Shown: positions 44,216-53,634 of the stretch, one piece after another
Position numbering within the stretch: position 1 is the stretch's first letter
Layout: each line of letters opens with the position of its first letter
DNA from: Pseudomonadota bacterium
Lineage (GTDB): Bacteria > Bdellovibrionota > UBA2428
DNA length: 61,184 bases
Direction: 5' to 3'
Assembly: GCA_018001635.1 (NCBI GenBank)
Contig: JAGNHS010000012.1
Coordinates: 1 to 61,184, forward strand
The notes under the pieces: generated by a model
Told to the model about the DNA's origin: nothing
The model's database searches: none
The model's input: the letters and a program-made list of their open reading frames with translations, nothing else
Program-made: the position numbers and the translations under genes

Positions 44216-46545
44216 TGAAGCCACTTCATAGGATTTTAATAATTTATTTAGGACTTCAGTGTCTCCTGCTCCCTGTTGATGTCCGGGGACAAAATTCTAT
44301 ACCTATGAATTCGACATCTTTGCCTCCTATTGCTGTGAATCCCTATGCTTTAGCTGTTATGGGATTGGCTAGTGTGGGTGCAGTTGTTTATGGAACTATG
44401 TCGCCATCTAATGCGGCTCAATGGGAAGATGGAGTCCAGGACATTGGTCTTTCGCGACGAGAAGCACCCTCAAATCCAGGCTCTTCTCAGGGAACACCCT
44501 CTCCATTGAGCAAACTAATATTGCCTCTGACAATGGTTGAAACTCTAATTCATGATTCTAACAATAATAAAGAAACTCCCTTGCCTAAATTTCTTGAAGA
44601 TCTTGTTGGTACAAGCTCAACTAAGGCTGCTACAGGAGCTGTTGCTGTGCTCGAGTTAGGTAGTGTTTTTTTCGAATTAGCCAATACTATTAATAACACA
44701 TTGGTGAGTCCTAAAATTGAAATCGGAGAACAAACTCAAGGCTCAAGCTCTACTAATCTAAAGCAGGAAGATCTTTTTCCAAAAATCAAAATTGGAGAAA
44801 GAGAAAAGCTTTGGGATTTGTGGCTTAGAGGAAATTATCAGAATTTAGATCCCCAACCTATTGTTAAAGAATATCCATCTACTTTTATGTACTCTGGTCC
44901 TAGTGCAGCTCAACTGACATATAATTATAATTCTCTTAAAAGATATGGAGATGCCAGTCGCTTTAATGGATTTGATCCGAGAGCTATACGGGATGCTTCT
45001 CTTAAAAAAAATATAGAATTGCGAAGAGAACAATTAAAGAAATTTACTTCTACTTTAAACATAGAGTTTAAAAATTCCTTATATTCAGATGCAGCCACTT
45101 TTAGTGAAATAATCGATCAAGATCTAAAAATTCATGCTGATGTTTATGGATCAGAGTGGGTGGAGAAAGCTAAGGGCTGGTTGCGTCCGACGCCTATTCC
45201 CCAAACTGTTGATGTTGAAACAGCTTTAAAAGTATTAGATCCATTGTGGACGGCTCGGGATAATAATCAAATACACATTGAAATTGAAGCCATTGCTGAG
45301 CTTTTGAAAAAAACTCAACGTTGGAAGCTCGACCCCGAAATGAAAGATTTAGGTCGTTACGTAGAGAAGGAAGTTAAAAGAGCCTTCATTGATCCTAAAG
45401 GTTGGCAGCAAAATCTTCCTCAATTCTCATGGCCAGCTCCAATTCTGGATTCCAAAGAATCAATGAATATAGATGCTTTTAGGGCTTTAAATCATATATT
45501 AACATTTAAAGTGACATACGAATTGAGCTTCTCTGCCTTCTTAAGCACGCAAGCTCTTAAACTCACTAAAAATGAAATTGAATATGCATTGATGTTGAAG
45601 CGAGCCATTCAAATTTTAAGTATGGATTGGATGAAGCGTTGGGACTCCTATCGAAATAACGAAAGAAGCCTGAATTTAGATCAAGAGGCGCAAAGGATTT
45701 CAGATCTCATCAATGCTGAGCAGAAAATTTTAACTCAACCTAAAGATTTTCTTAAAAATTCTGAAGAATTAGTGAGGGATCTAATAAAAAAGACAGAAGC
45801 TGATTTTTTAGTTTGGAAGCAGCTTAACGTCGAAAGTCTTCCAGCTGATGAGCCTCTTGTAGAAGATTTACCCGATCATATTATAGGAATTTCTGAAATT
45901 GCAATTATGGATTTTATTGCCTCTATGGGGCGAGGTCCAATGGATAATGATTTTTCATATGGAAATCAACCTAAAATCACTCCTCAGCTCGATCCAAAAA
46001 AAGATGAAGAAGAAAAGGAAAAAGAAAGCTTGGATTGTGATTCTGAATCCGCAAAACGATCTTTTGCCTTTTTTTTAAAACCCATTGTGCATAATTCTAC
46101 TGGTGTTGTGAAAAAATATTTTCCTCATTTTCAATTTATAAAATTGTGGACTGCTAAAAGAGCCAATGCCCGTTACAGAGAAAAATTTGGCTATCATCAT
46201 AATCCCGTTAAAAAATTTAGCTGTGCTACTGAAGTCGCAGTCATTCAATCTTTTCGATTTGGAATTTTTGAAAGGTTGAGTTCTTCTTTAAATCGTGTGG
46301 GAGCTTGGTTTTACGATAAAAGGGATTTTAGCGGCTATTCATTGGCTCAAATTGAAAAGAAGTTAAGTTTATTTGAAAGACCTGAGTTGCTAAGTTCTGT
46401 GGCTCCAAGTGCGGGGGCTGATTTATTGTATAGTACGGCCGAAGCTTTTAAGGGACCTGGAAGTGGTGGTGGCAGACAGTTTTCCTATTGGATGACTAGG
46501 CCGAATGCTTCTGATTTTAGAGAAGCTCGGACTTTGAAGCCTTAA
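44215..46545 (+). CDS. Exported protein of unknown function, fifth gene of the cluster
   Basis: About 776 residues from the ATG at 44215, whose first base is the last base of the preceding stop; an upstream in-frame TTG or ATG would only extend it over the previous gene. The signal peptide (RILIIYLGLQCLLLPVDVRG) is followed by a hydrophobic segment (PYALAVMGLASVGAVVYGTM) that could anchor it. A helix-rich central region (residues about 250-560) has no recognised motif. DEEEKEKESLDCDSESAKRS is an acidic linker near 640; the end contains FKGPGSGGGRQFSYWMT. Nothing indicates an enzyme. Confidence 0.7.
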   Translation: MKPLHRILIIYLGLQCLLLPVDVRGQNSIPMNSTSLPPIAVNPYALAVMGLASVGAVVYGTMSPSNAAQWEDGVQDIGLSRREAPSNPGSSQGTPSPLSKLILPLTMVETLIHDSNNNKETPLPKFLEDLVGTSSTKAATGAVAVLELGSVFFELANTINNTLVSPKIEIGEQTQGSSSTNLKQEDLFPKIKIGEREKLWDLWLRGNYQNLDPQPIVKEYPSTFMYSGPSAAQLTYNYNSLKRYGDASRFNGFDPRAIRDASLKKNIELRREQLKKFTSTLNIEFKNSLYSDAATFSEIIDQDLKIHADVYGSEWVEKAKGWLRPTPIPQTVDVETALKVLDPLWTARDNNQIHIEIEAIAELLKKTQRWKLDPEMKDLGRYVEKEVKRAFIDPKGWQQNLPQFSWPAPILDSKESMNIDAFRALNHILTFKVTYELSFSAFLSTQALKLTKNEIEYALMLKRAIQILSMDWMKRWDSYRNNERSLNLDQEAQRISDLINAEQKILTQPKDFLKNSEELVRDLIKKTEADFLVWKQLNVESLPADEPLVEDLPDHIIGISEIAIMDFIASMGRGPMDNDFSYGNQPKITPQLDPKKDEEEKEKESLDCDSESAKRSFAFFLKPIVHNSTGVVKKYFPHFQFIKLWTAKRANARYREKFGYHHNPVKKFSCATEVAVIQSFRFGIFERLSSSLNRVGAWFYDKRDFSGYSLAQIEKKLSLFERPELLSSVAPSAGADLLYSTAEAFKGPGSGGGRQFSYWMTRPNASDFREARTLKP

Positions 46546-46596
46546 CTATAGGGAAAATCGTCAAAAAAGCTTCATCAATTCTTAATCAAAACTTCA

Positions 46597-46625
46597 TTAA
46601 AAATTAATATGAATAAGGTTAGAAT
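46597..46625 (+). promoter_or_regulatory. Possible leaderless promoter of the 446-residue exported protein
   Basis: TTAAAA at 46597-46602, a 17-base spacer and TAGAAT at 46620-46625. The -10 ends six bases before the ATG at 46632, and there is no Shine-Dalgarno. The -35 match is only 4 of 6. Confidence 0.4.
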
Positions 46626-46631
46626 AAGTCT

Positions 46632-47972
46632 ATGGGGATTTTGGGGCGGGGTTTTGTATTTTTCATCATTGGATTACAAGGCATTAATTCTTATGCCGGA
46701 CCAAATGATTTTTTAAAGCAATTGTCAGGTGATTTGCGATACTGTGGACAGCAATTCGTTAGAGTTTTTCAAGCAACAAAATCCCCAGAGCAGCAAAGAT
46801 TTATGCAATTACAAAATGAAGTTGTAGCTTTGGGCGGTGATTGGAGCGTTAATCCCAATAGAAAAGAATATCCTCAGGTGTTATTAACTTCAGCTATTCA
46901 TAAAGTTTTTAGAGGTGCTGATTTTCAAGATCCGAAATCAAAACAAGCTCAAGCTCTTGTAGCTCGTGCAATGCAGGCCATGAAAGGTGATCCTAAAAAC
47001 GAGTTCATTTTTAAGAGTTTTTTACGTGATGCTGCCTATTCAACTGATGCTTTTCAAACACCAAGGATTGTTCAAAGTATATTTAGTGTAGAATCTAGAG
47101 GGATCGATTCAAGTTTAAAGTTATTAGATTTTTGGGGACGCTCCAACGATCCTAGTCTTTTAGATAATAAAACTTTGGTATCTCAAATTAAAAACTGGTG
47201 GAAAAAGAAATTGGCTAATGGGAAAACTCCACACGAACAAAAATTGGCCGAGAATTTATTAATGACTTCTCATGATGCGGGTTTAGAGATGCATTTGGTT
47301 AATCCAAGTAGCCGATTGAGTTTGATAATCACAAATTTTGTAACTCAGTCAAAAAGAGCAGATATTAGTAGTGTTCCTCAGAGGTTTAATGTGTCTAATG
47401 TTAATCGCGCTACTGAATTTGTAGGAGTTCATCTTAAAGCTGGAGGAGATTCTTCTAAAGCGGTGCTTGATCAAGTTATTGCAAAATCTCTTGAAATAGC
47501 ACCACCTGGCGCACCGTTGAGTTATGTTCCCGATACAATAAGATCTCAGGCTCAGCAGCAAATGCTTAACCGTTTAAGTGGTGGAGGCGTGGCTCAATAT
47601 AATTTGAGAAACCCTGCTTCACCTTTAAAGCCAGCTAATATTGATCCCGAGAAGGGAGTGATGTCGATGATTGTTGATAAGGCAATTTCTGATCCTTCAT
47701 TTACAATTGAAAATGGCGTTCCATTCTTAAAGGCTGCAGATGCAAGTGTTTCTACAAGATTAATTCAAAATGTTTTGCGTCCTTTAAAATCTGTTAATGG
47801 CGAGGGTTTTTGGGTGATGAAACCAAGAGATGGATTTCCTAATCAAACTGAGTTTAGGTTTTTTGATAACGAGGATGCTGCAAGGAAGTTTTGTGTAGTA
47901 GCTAGAAATAAACCTTCGGGAAATGTCATACCAATTAATGGTCAATATTGGTCTCTTCTCCCCTTGAAATAA
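46632..47972 (+). CDS. Exported protein of unknown function, probably functionally linked to the upstream cluster
   Basis: A 446-residue exported protein (signal FVFFIIGLQGINSYA). Two cysteines (RYCGQQFV near the start and KFCVVARN near the end) may be disulphide-bonded. The middle is helical, with possible armadillo/HEAT-like repeats (IVQSIFSVESRGIDSSLKLL). No family recognised. It lies 86 bases after the five-gene cluster without a terminator. TTAAAA (46597-46602), a 17-base spacer and TAGAAT (46620-46625) suggest its own promoter, ending six bases before the start. Confidence 0.65.
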   Translation: MGILGRGFVFFIIGLQGINSYAGPNDFLKQLSGDLRYCGQQFVRVFQATKSPEQQRFMQLQNEVVALGGDWSVNPNRKEYPQVLLTSAIHKVFRGADFQDPKSKQAQALVARAMQAMKGDPKNEFIFKSFLRDAAYSTDAFQTPRIVQSIFSVESRGIDSSLKLLDFWGRSNDPSLLDNKTLVSQIKNWWKKKLANGKTPHEQKLAENLLMTSHDAGLEMHLVNPSSRLSLIITNFVTQSKRADISSVPQRFNVSNVNRATEFVGVHLKAGGDSSKAVLDQVIAKSLEIAPPGAPLSYVPDTIRSQAQQQMLNRLSGGGVAQYNLRNPASPLKPANIDPEKGVMSMIVDKAISDPSFTIENGVPFLKAADASVSTRLIQNVLRPLKSVNGEGFWVMKPRDGFPNQTEFRFFDNEDAARKFCVVARNKPSGNVIPINGQYWSLLPLK

Positions 47973-47998
47973 TTCTTATATAATTATCTATGACAATC

Positions 47999-48028
47999 TT
48001 GTGGAGTCTAGACTTTGAAGTCTATACT
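47999..48028 (+). promoter_or_regulatory. Leaderless promoter of the DUF885 gene
   Basis: TTGTGG at 47999-48004, an 18-base spacer and TATACT at 48023-48028. The -10 ends seven bases before the ATG at 48036, and there is no ribosome-binding site. Confidence 0.5.
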
Positions 48029-48035
48029 CAGCTCC

Positions 48036-49856
48036 ATGAATAAGCTTCTAAGAATTATATTTCTAAGTTCTTTCGTATTTATAATTCCAACATGGGCTCT
48101 GTCATCCTATGAGAAACAATGTGTAGCTAAAATAAAAACTCAAGCTCAGCAGTCGGAGTCACAGCGCTTTGCTGAATTTCTAAAATTTAATTGGAAATAT
48201 CAGATGGAAGACAGTCCTGAGTGGGCTACTTGGGTGGGTTATCCAGGCCAAAATGATAGATGGACAGATGTGTCCCTATCTTCAATTGAAAGACGTAAAA
48301 AGGATCGACTCTGCTCACAGAAGTGGTTGAAGAGCATCGATTCTAAAAAACTCAATGCCAATGATCAATTGAGTTATGCCATTTATGCCTATGATCTTGA
48401 AATGGGAATCAAGGGCGATGCCTTTCCATCGGAATTTCTGCCTATTAATCAGTTGGGTGGAGTGCAGAGTTCTGTGGCTCAAACACTAGATATTGCTCCT
48501 ACCTTAAATCTAAAAGATTTTAATGATCTTCTAAAACGCTTAGAAGCCGTTCCAGAATTAGTGGATCAAAATATTGAACTCATGAAGGAGGGTTTAAAGC
48601 GAAAGTTAACGCCTCCTAAAATCACAATGACAGAAGTACCTGCTCAAGTCTTGGCTCAAATTGTAGAAGACCCCTTAAAGAGCCCCATACTTCTTCCTCT
48701 CACGCGATTTCCTCAGAGTGTTTCAGCGGCTGAACAAGAAAAAATTAAAAGTGAAGCTTCAAAAATATATCTTGAAAAAGTTGTCCCAGCCTATAAAAAA
48801 TTACATGAGTATTTAGTAAAAATTTATATACCGGCATGTAGGGAAACTTTGGCGCTCTCTGAGCTTCCCAATGGCGTGGCTTGGTACAACTATAATGCTT
48901 CTCGAGAGACCACCACAAATTTAAGTGCCGATGAAATTCATAAATTGGGTTTGTCTGAAGTGGCTCGCATTAAAGAGCAAATGGAAAAGCTGATTCGATC
49001 GACTGGGTTTAGAGGAAGTTTTAAGGACTTTAGTTACTTTTTGAGAACAGATTCACGTTTTTATTTTTCTAAAAAAGAAGATCTTCTCAAGGAATATCGA
49101 GACATCGCCAAAAGAATTGATCCCGAACTGGTTAAGCTTTTTGGTGTCTTGCCTAGACTTCCATACGGTGTGAAGCCTGTGCCAGACTATGATGAAAAAT
49201 CTCAAACGACGGCTTATTATAATGGCGGTTCGCTAGAGTCTGGACGCGCTGGTTATTTCTTTGCCAACACCTACAATTTAAAAACACGTCCTAAGTGGGA
49301 AATGGAGGCTTTAACGGCACATGAAGCTATGCCTGGGCATCATTTGCAAATTTCACTGGCTCAAGAAAAGGCTGATTTACCAGAGTTTAGAAAAAACGGT
49401 GGTTATACAGCTTATGTTGAGGGTTGGGGTTTGTATTCTGAAAGTTTAGGTGAGGAATTGGGACTGTATAAGGATACCTATTCAAAATTTGGGCAACTCA
49501 CCTATGAAATTTGGCGCGCAATAAGGTTGGTTGTTGATACTGGAATTCATTCTAAGGCTTGGACTCGCGAGCAGGCTATTAAATATTTTATGGAGAACTC
49601 CAGTAAGTCCGAGCATGACGTCACGGTTGAGGTGGATCGCTATATTGTCTGGCCTGGGCAGGCCTTAGCTTATAAAATTGGGGAGCTAAAAATAAAAGAA
49701 TTGCGCAAAATGGCACAAGAGCAATTGGGCGATAAATTTGATATTCGAGCCTTTCATGACGAGCTCTTAGCTGGGGGCTCGTTGCCTCTAAATGTTTTGG
49801 AGCAAAACATGAAAAAGTGGATAGTCCGCGTAAAAAAACAATCCAAAAGAAGCTAG
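48036..49856 (+). CDS. Exported DUF885-family metallopeptidase-like protein
   Basis: About 606 residues starting at the ATG at 48036, where the signal peptide (LLRIIFLSSFVFIIPTWA) begins and a -10 box precedes. A TTG at 48015 is possible but lies across the promoter. The domain is DUF885: ALTAHEAMPGHHLQISLAQE carries the presumed zinc-binding histidines and glutamate, AYVEGWGLYSESLGEELG supplies further ligands, and YIVWPGQALAYKIGELKI is the family C-terminal signature. Members are thought to be extracytoplasmic peptidases, but most are uncharacterised. It follows the six unknown exported genes and precedes the MlaC-like/TolC-like pair. Confidence 0.9.
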   Translation: MNKLLRIIFLSSFVFIIPTWALSSYEKQCVAKIKTQAQQSESQRFAEFLKFNWKYQMEDSPEWATWVGYPGQNDRWTDVSLSSIERRKKDRLCSQKWLKSIDSKKLNANDQLSYAIYAYDLEMGIKGDAFPSEFLPINQLGGVQSSVAQTLDIAPTLNLKDFNDLLKRLEAVPELVDQNIELMKEGLKRKLTPPKITMTEVPAQVLAQIVEDPLKSPILLPLTRFPQSVSAAEQEKIKSEASKIYLEKVVPAYKKLHEYLVKIYIPACRETLALSELPNGVAWYNYNASRETTTNLSADEIHKLGLSEVARIKEQMEKLIRSTGFRGSFKDFSYFLRTDSRFYFSKKEDLLKEYRDIAKRIDPELVKLFGVLPRLPYGVKPVPDYDEKSQTTAYYNGGSLESGRAGYFFANTYNLKTRPKWEMEALTAHEAMPGHHLQISLAQEKADLPEFRKNGGYTAYVEGWGLYSESLGEELGLYKDTYSKFGQLTYEIWRAIRLVVDTGIHSKAWTREQAIKYFMENSSKSEHDVTVEVDRYIVWPGQALAYKIGELKIKELRKMAQEQLGDKFDIRAFHDELLAGGSLPLNVLEQNMKKWIVRVKKQSKRS

Positions 49857-49870
49857 CACTTTGAGGCTTA

Positions 49871-49899
49871 TTGCAGAATCTTCTAAGCGGTTCTAGCAT
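49871..49899 (+). promoter_or_regulatory. Leaderless promoter of the MlaC-like/TolC-like pair
   Basis: TTGCAG at 49871-49876, a 17-base spacer and TAGCAT at 49894-49899. The -10 ends six bases before the ATG at 49906. Confidence 0.5.
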
Positions 49900-49905
49900 A
49901 GCCTT

Positions 49906-50499
49906 ATGAGAAAACTCCTACTTTGCGTGAGCTCTTTGATTCTTGGGTTGAATCTGCATGCCGATCCTCAATCGACCTCTAAGAATTTTTTAGACACTTT
50001 AATTCTCTTTGCTGAAAAGCAGGAAAAAGAGAATCTTAATGACACTGCCTTAATGGAGAAACTAAAATCTACTATTGATTGGACGGCCTTTGTGAATCGT
50101 TCTTTAGGTAAAAATAAATCTAAAGTGAAGGCCGCAGATAAAAAATCATTTGAAAAGTTGTTGATTGAATTGGTGGAATTAAGTGCGTTTCCTAAAGCCA
50201 AACAACTTTTACCTTTTAAAAATGAAGTTAAATTGGCGCCTAAAGGTAAAAACGTTTTAGTCTCTGGGCGATGGTTTAAAGAGAAAGATGGCGATCGAGT
50301 CATACGTGAGTTCCAGATGGATTTGTTTTTTGGACCCAACAACAAGATCGTAGATGCCACATTTGAAACTCATTCTTTGAGTCAAAATATTGCTAAACAA
50401 ATTAATCAACATTTAGAAAAAAAACCTTTCTCAGATTTATTAGAGCAAATGCAAAAACGGGTGAGCACTTTGAAGGAAAAGGACTCTGCTAAAAAATGA
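49906..50499 (+). CDS. MlaC/Ttg2D-like periplasmic phospholipid-binding protein
   Basis: A 197-residue periplasmic protein (signal LLLCVSSLILGLNLHA). The pattern IDWTAFVNRSLGKNKSKV, FEKLLIELVE, VSGRWF, MDLFFGPNNKIVDATFETHS and LSQNIAKQINQHLEKKPFSD follows the MlaC/Ttg2D family, which shuttles phospholipids between outer- and inner-membrane complexes. The assignment rests on this spread-out pattern and is moderate. The other Mla genes are absent; instead the next gene, a TolC-like protein, overlaps by four bases, so the two probably work together. Confidence 0.6.
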   Translation: MRKLLLCVSSLILGLNLHADPQSTSKNFLDTLILFAEKQEKENLNDTALMEKLKSTIDWTAFVNRSLGKNKSKVKAADKKSFEKLLIELVELSAFPKAKQLLPFKNEVKLAPKGKNVLVSGRWFKEKDGDRVIREFQMDLFFGPNNKIVDATFETHSLSQNIAKQINQHLEKKPFSDLLEQMQKRVSTLKEKDSAKK

Positions 50500-51782
50500 T
50501 GAAAATTTATTTGAGTTTGTGCTTCGTAAGTTTAAGTGTATTTGCTGATCGCTTGAGTCTATCTCAAATGATTTCAGAAGCTCTCGAGAAAAGCCCTCAA
50601 TTAGGTGAGCAGCAAGCTCAATTAGAGGTGGCCAAGGCTCAGGAATCTTTGGCTCGAGCTAAGGGACTTATGGGAGCTAAACTAGAAACTTTAGTGGGCC
50701 CAATTCCAGGCGCCGAGGGCGCGGCTGCTAACAGTAGAACAAAATGGGATGACTGGGGCCCCTTTGTTTCAAACACTTTAGATATTTGGCAACCAATTTA
50801 TGCTTTTGGAAGTCTTTCTTCGGCCCGAGAAGCGGGTAAGGCAGGAGTGAATGCCGAAACAAAACTTTTAGAGAGGGATCGATGGAAGTTGCGTTATGAA
50901 ATTGCAGAACTTTATTATGGCTATCAGCTCGCTTATGAATTGGCTGAAATGGGTCAGGATTTTGTGAGTAAATTGGAAATAGCTTACAAAAAAATAGGAA
51001 CTAAAAATTCTAAGTCTCGACAAGTTCTCTACAATCTTACTGAACTAAAAACTCAAGTGGCTGAAGCCCTTAAATCGAAGCAACAAGCTAAAATGGCTAT
51101 GGGATGGAAAGTGGGTCGTCAGAGTGATGACAATATTCAATGGGACCAATCTAATCTAGTGAAGCGACAAGTTTCTGAATCTAAAATTCAGGATTGGAAA
51201 AAGAATTTCACTCAAAGTCGCCCTGAGTGGCAGGCTCTTGAAAATGAAGTTATAGCTAAAAAAGCTTTGGCTGAAGTGGATGAAGGATTGGCTTGGCCTC
51301 AATTGTTTTTATTCGGGCGAGCACAATACAATGATGCCTCTAATCGAGTGAACTCTAGCAAGGGACCCTTTTCGTTTGATTCAACAAACACCAAATATGC
51401 CGCTGCGGGATTGGGCCTACGATGGAATTTAGCTCTTTTTGAAAATTCAGCTCAGAGATCTAAAACACGAGCAGAGGCAAAAAAAGCAGAAGCTAAGAAA
51501 TCATATCTTCAAGCGGGACTTTTATTAGAAGCCGAAAAAACTATTGGTGATTTTAAGCAACGACAAGAAGCTCTTGAGTTGCGCGAAAAGGCCGATCAAG
51601 AAGCTCGAGAGTCTTGGAAGGAATCGATGATTTCTTTTGGTTTAAAAAATCTTGCACCCGAAAAGCTTTTTCAGGCTATGGCTGATTATGGCATACAACA
51701 TAAGAAATATTTGGAAGCTATTTATCAATATAATTTGATGAGCTACAAGCTTGAGCAAAACCTCGGCCAAGAAATTGAATAG
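50496..51782 (+). CDS. TolC-family outer-membrane efflux protein
   Basis: A 428-residue outer-membrane protein. The signal peptide (IYLSLCFVSLSVFA) precedes the TolC opening LSLSQMISEALEKSPQLGEQ, long coiled-coil helices (LEVAKAQESLARAKG; ARAEAKKAEAKKSYLQAGLL), two strand pairs such as DIWQPIYAFGSLSSAREAG and ALGLRWNLALFENS-like AGLGLRWNLALFE, and a duplicated structure. TolC trimers form channels for efflux or type I secretion. It overlaps the MlaC-like gene (ATGA) and converges on the GHKL/HEAT gene. No inner-membrane ABC or MFP partner lies next to it. Confidence 0.85.
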   Translation: MMKIYLSLCFVSLSVFADRLSLSQMISEALEKSPQLGEQQAQLEVAKAQESLARAKGLMGAKLETLVGPIPGAEGAAANSRTKWDDWGPFVSNTLDIWQPIYAFGSLSSAREAGKAGVNAETKLLERDRWKLRYEIAELYYGYQLAYELAEMGQDFVSKLEIAYKKIGTKNSKSRQVLYNLTELKTQVAEALKSKQQAKMAMGWKVGRQSDDNIQWDQSNLVKRQVSESKIQDWKKNFTQSRPEWQALENEVIAKKALAEVDEGLAWPQLFLFGRAQYNDASNRVNSSKGPFSFDSTNTKYAAAGLGLRWNLALFENSAQRSKTRAEAKKAEAKKSYLQAGLLLEAEKTIGDFKQRQEALELREKADQEARESWKESMISFGLKNLAPEKLFQAMADYGIQHKKYLEAIYQYNLMSYKLEQNLGQEIE

Positions 51783-51798
51783 GATTTTGTAATTTAAA

Positions 51799-53538
51799 TT
51801 ATTGTTTTGGAATTTTTTTTAAAAGCTCTTTAAGTAAATAGTCGTCTTCTCCGCTTTGGGCTAAAATAGACTCTATTATTTTTCTATCCTCTTGTTCGAG
51901 ACCCATTTTTTCAAGAGCATTAGCGGCTCTATATCTAAACTCTTTCCGAGCTAGAAATGGAATAATGTCTGACTTAAGACTTTTAGCTTTGGGGCCTAAT
52001 GTCGCCATTGTTTCGAATAAATAATAACTTCGGGTGTCGCTAAATGTTTTTTCTTCTTTAATAATGTCTAATTGTTTCTTTAAAATTTGAAGATCGCTTT
52101 CTCGAAATTTTAAACTTTTATAGATTTGATGAGAATAAAAAGCGGCCTTTTCGTTTATTAAATTGTAAAGTAAATCATTTCTGATTGATGTATCAGGGGG
52201 ATTAATTAAGTTAAAGCTCTTTTCTACGTAATAAAGTTGATCGAAATTTTTTGATACGATTAAACTTTTATAGGCATTTTCTATTTGAGCTAAATCATTT
52301 TCATTAAGACCAATTTTCTCAAGTGCTTCAAATGCGGTGAACGCTATATCAAATTTTTGAATTTCACTTTTTCCCATAGCTTCAATGATCTTGGATTTTG
52401 CAAAGGCCGCATCGGGACCCATTTTCTTAAAGAGGTTAATCATTAAACTCACAGTGTTGTAGTTTTTGTTTTGGATTCCCTCACTAAGTTCTTCTAAATA
52501 TCTTGCCTTGAATTTTTCGTTAAACGCTTTCATTTTTGAGAGAGCTTCAAGAGAATGACCAAAATCAGGTATTTTTTGGTTTTTGTGAAGATTCCATAGA
52601 GTTTCGGCAATGTCTGGGTCAAATTCTTTTGTGTTTCCAAGTGCATAAATAGCACTGAAAAATGGAGGCTCTTGGCTTTCTTTTTTGATTTGTTCTTTTA
52701 AAGTTTTATAGATTCTTTCTTTGGACTTATTGATAGCATCTTTAGGACCAATATATTTTCCTTCTCCGTATTCCGTTAATAGTTTTACATCATCTTCAAA
52801 GGTTTTATCTCGTGCTTTTTGAAGGGCCTCAGCTTTAGCTCTTTCGATAACACTTAAGGCTCGTTGAGAGTATTCGTTTTTAGAGGGTTTGGGTATGAAG
52901 ACTTCGAGTAATACTTTATTAGGATGAGCTTCGCTTTTGGCAATGGCTTGATTCCATCTCATTTCAGCAACAGCTTTAGATTTTAAATCAGGATCGTAGA
53001 TATTTTTGAGGGCATTATGCATAGCTTTAACTCCCATGCCCCATCCCCCCCGTTCATAGTCTCTTTGCGAGTTAGGGACTTCTTGCAATCTTTGATGATT
53101 GGTAAAAGTCTTATTTTTAATTTTTTTAGGAAGTACTCTATGAGAATCATTCATTATGAAAATTCGAATGCCAATGTCGCTGACTTCTGATTTTGACCAA
53201 ACAGTGGAATTCGATTTAGCGGCTCCATGCCCCGCTGCGTTTTCAAAGGCATATTCAAGCAAAACTCTTAAAGCGTTAGGATGCAAATAGTCTGTTTGCT
53301 TTTGAATAGACTCAGCTAGATTTCGTGCGTCTCTGTAATCATCCCGATCCCATTCTCCATGCACTGGTCTCTCAAGATCGTAACGAGATCGCGAATCAAA
53401 TTCGATGTTCTTAGTTTTTTTCTTCCAAAATCCTTCTAGTTCTAATTTACAATTAAAGACTATCTTTTCCTTGGCCCAAAGGCTTTGCAAAATTGCAAAA
53501 TGACCAATTAGAAATGAAAAAAACAGAATAAATCTCAC
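51799..53538 (-). CDS. Exported protein with GHKL-like ATPase domain and HEAT-like repeats
   Basis: A 579-residue protein starting at GTG, with a signal peptide (FILFFSFLIGHFAILQSLWA). Residues about 85-190 look like a GHKL (histidine-kinase-type) ATP-binding domain: LLEYAFENAAGHGAAK as the N-box, IFIMNDSHR near the G1 position and RGGWGMGVKAMHNAL as the glycine-rich G2 box. The G1 Asp-x-Gly is not intact. The region from about 270 onward is alpha-helical and repeated, suggesting HEAT or armadillo repeats (FEALEKIGLNENDL, ATLGPKAKSLKSD, NALEKMGLEQED). No kinase dimerisation domain is present. An ATP-binding fold outside the cytoplasm again suggests action in another cell. No recognised family. 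Confidence 0.6.
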   Translation of the reverse strand: MRFILFFSFLIGHFAILQSLWAKEKIVFNCKLELEGFWKKKTKNIEFDSRSRYDLERPVHGEWDRDDYRDARNLAESIQKQTDYLHPNALRVLLEYAFENAAGHGAAKSNSTVWSKSEVSDIGIRIFIMNDSHRVLPKKIKNKTFTNHQRLQEVPNSQRDYERGGWGMGVKAMHNALKNIYDPDLKSKAVAEMRWNQAIAKSEAHPNKVLLEVFIPKPSKNEYSQRALSVIERAKAEALQKARDKTFEDDVKLLTEYGEGKYIGPKDAINKSKERIYKTLKEQIKKESQEPPFFSAIYALGNTKEFDPDIAETLWNLHKNQKIPDFGHSLEALSKMKAFNEKFKARYLEELSEGIQNKNYNTVSLMINLFKKMGPDAAFAKSKIIEAMGKSEIQKFDIAFTAFEALEKIGLNENDLAQIENAYKSLIVSKNFDQLYYVEKSFNLINPPDTSIRNDLLYNLINEKAAFYSHQIYKSLKFRESDLQILKKQLDIIKEEKTFSDTRSYYLFETMATLGPKAKSLKSDIIPFLARKEFRYRAANALEKMGLEQEDRKIIESILAQSGEDDYLLKELLKKIPKQ

Positions 53539-53634
53539 GCCTTTATATCGGAATTTTTTAATCGAAATTAGAGTTTAAACTTATAAAGTTTAAAACTTTT
53601 TAGAGACATCAAAAATTTGGCAGCTATGAAGTTA

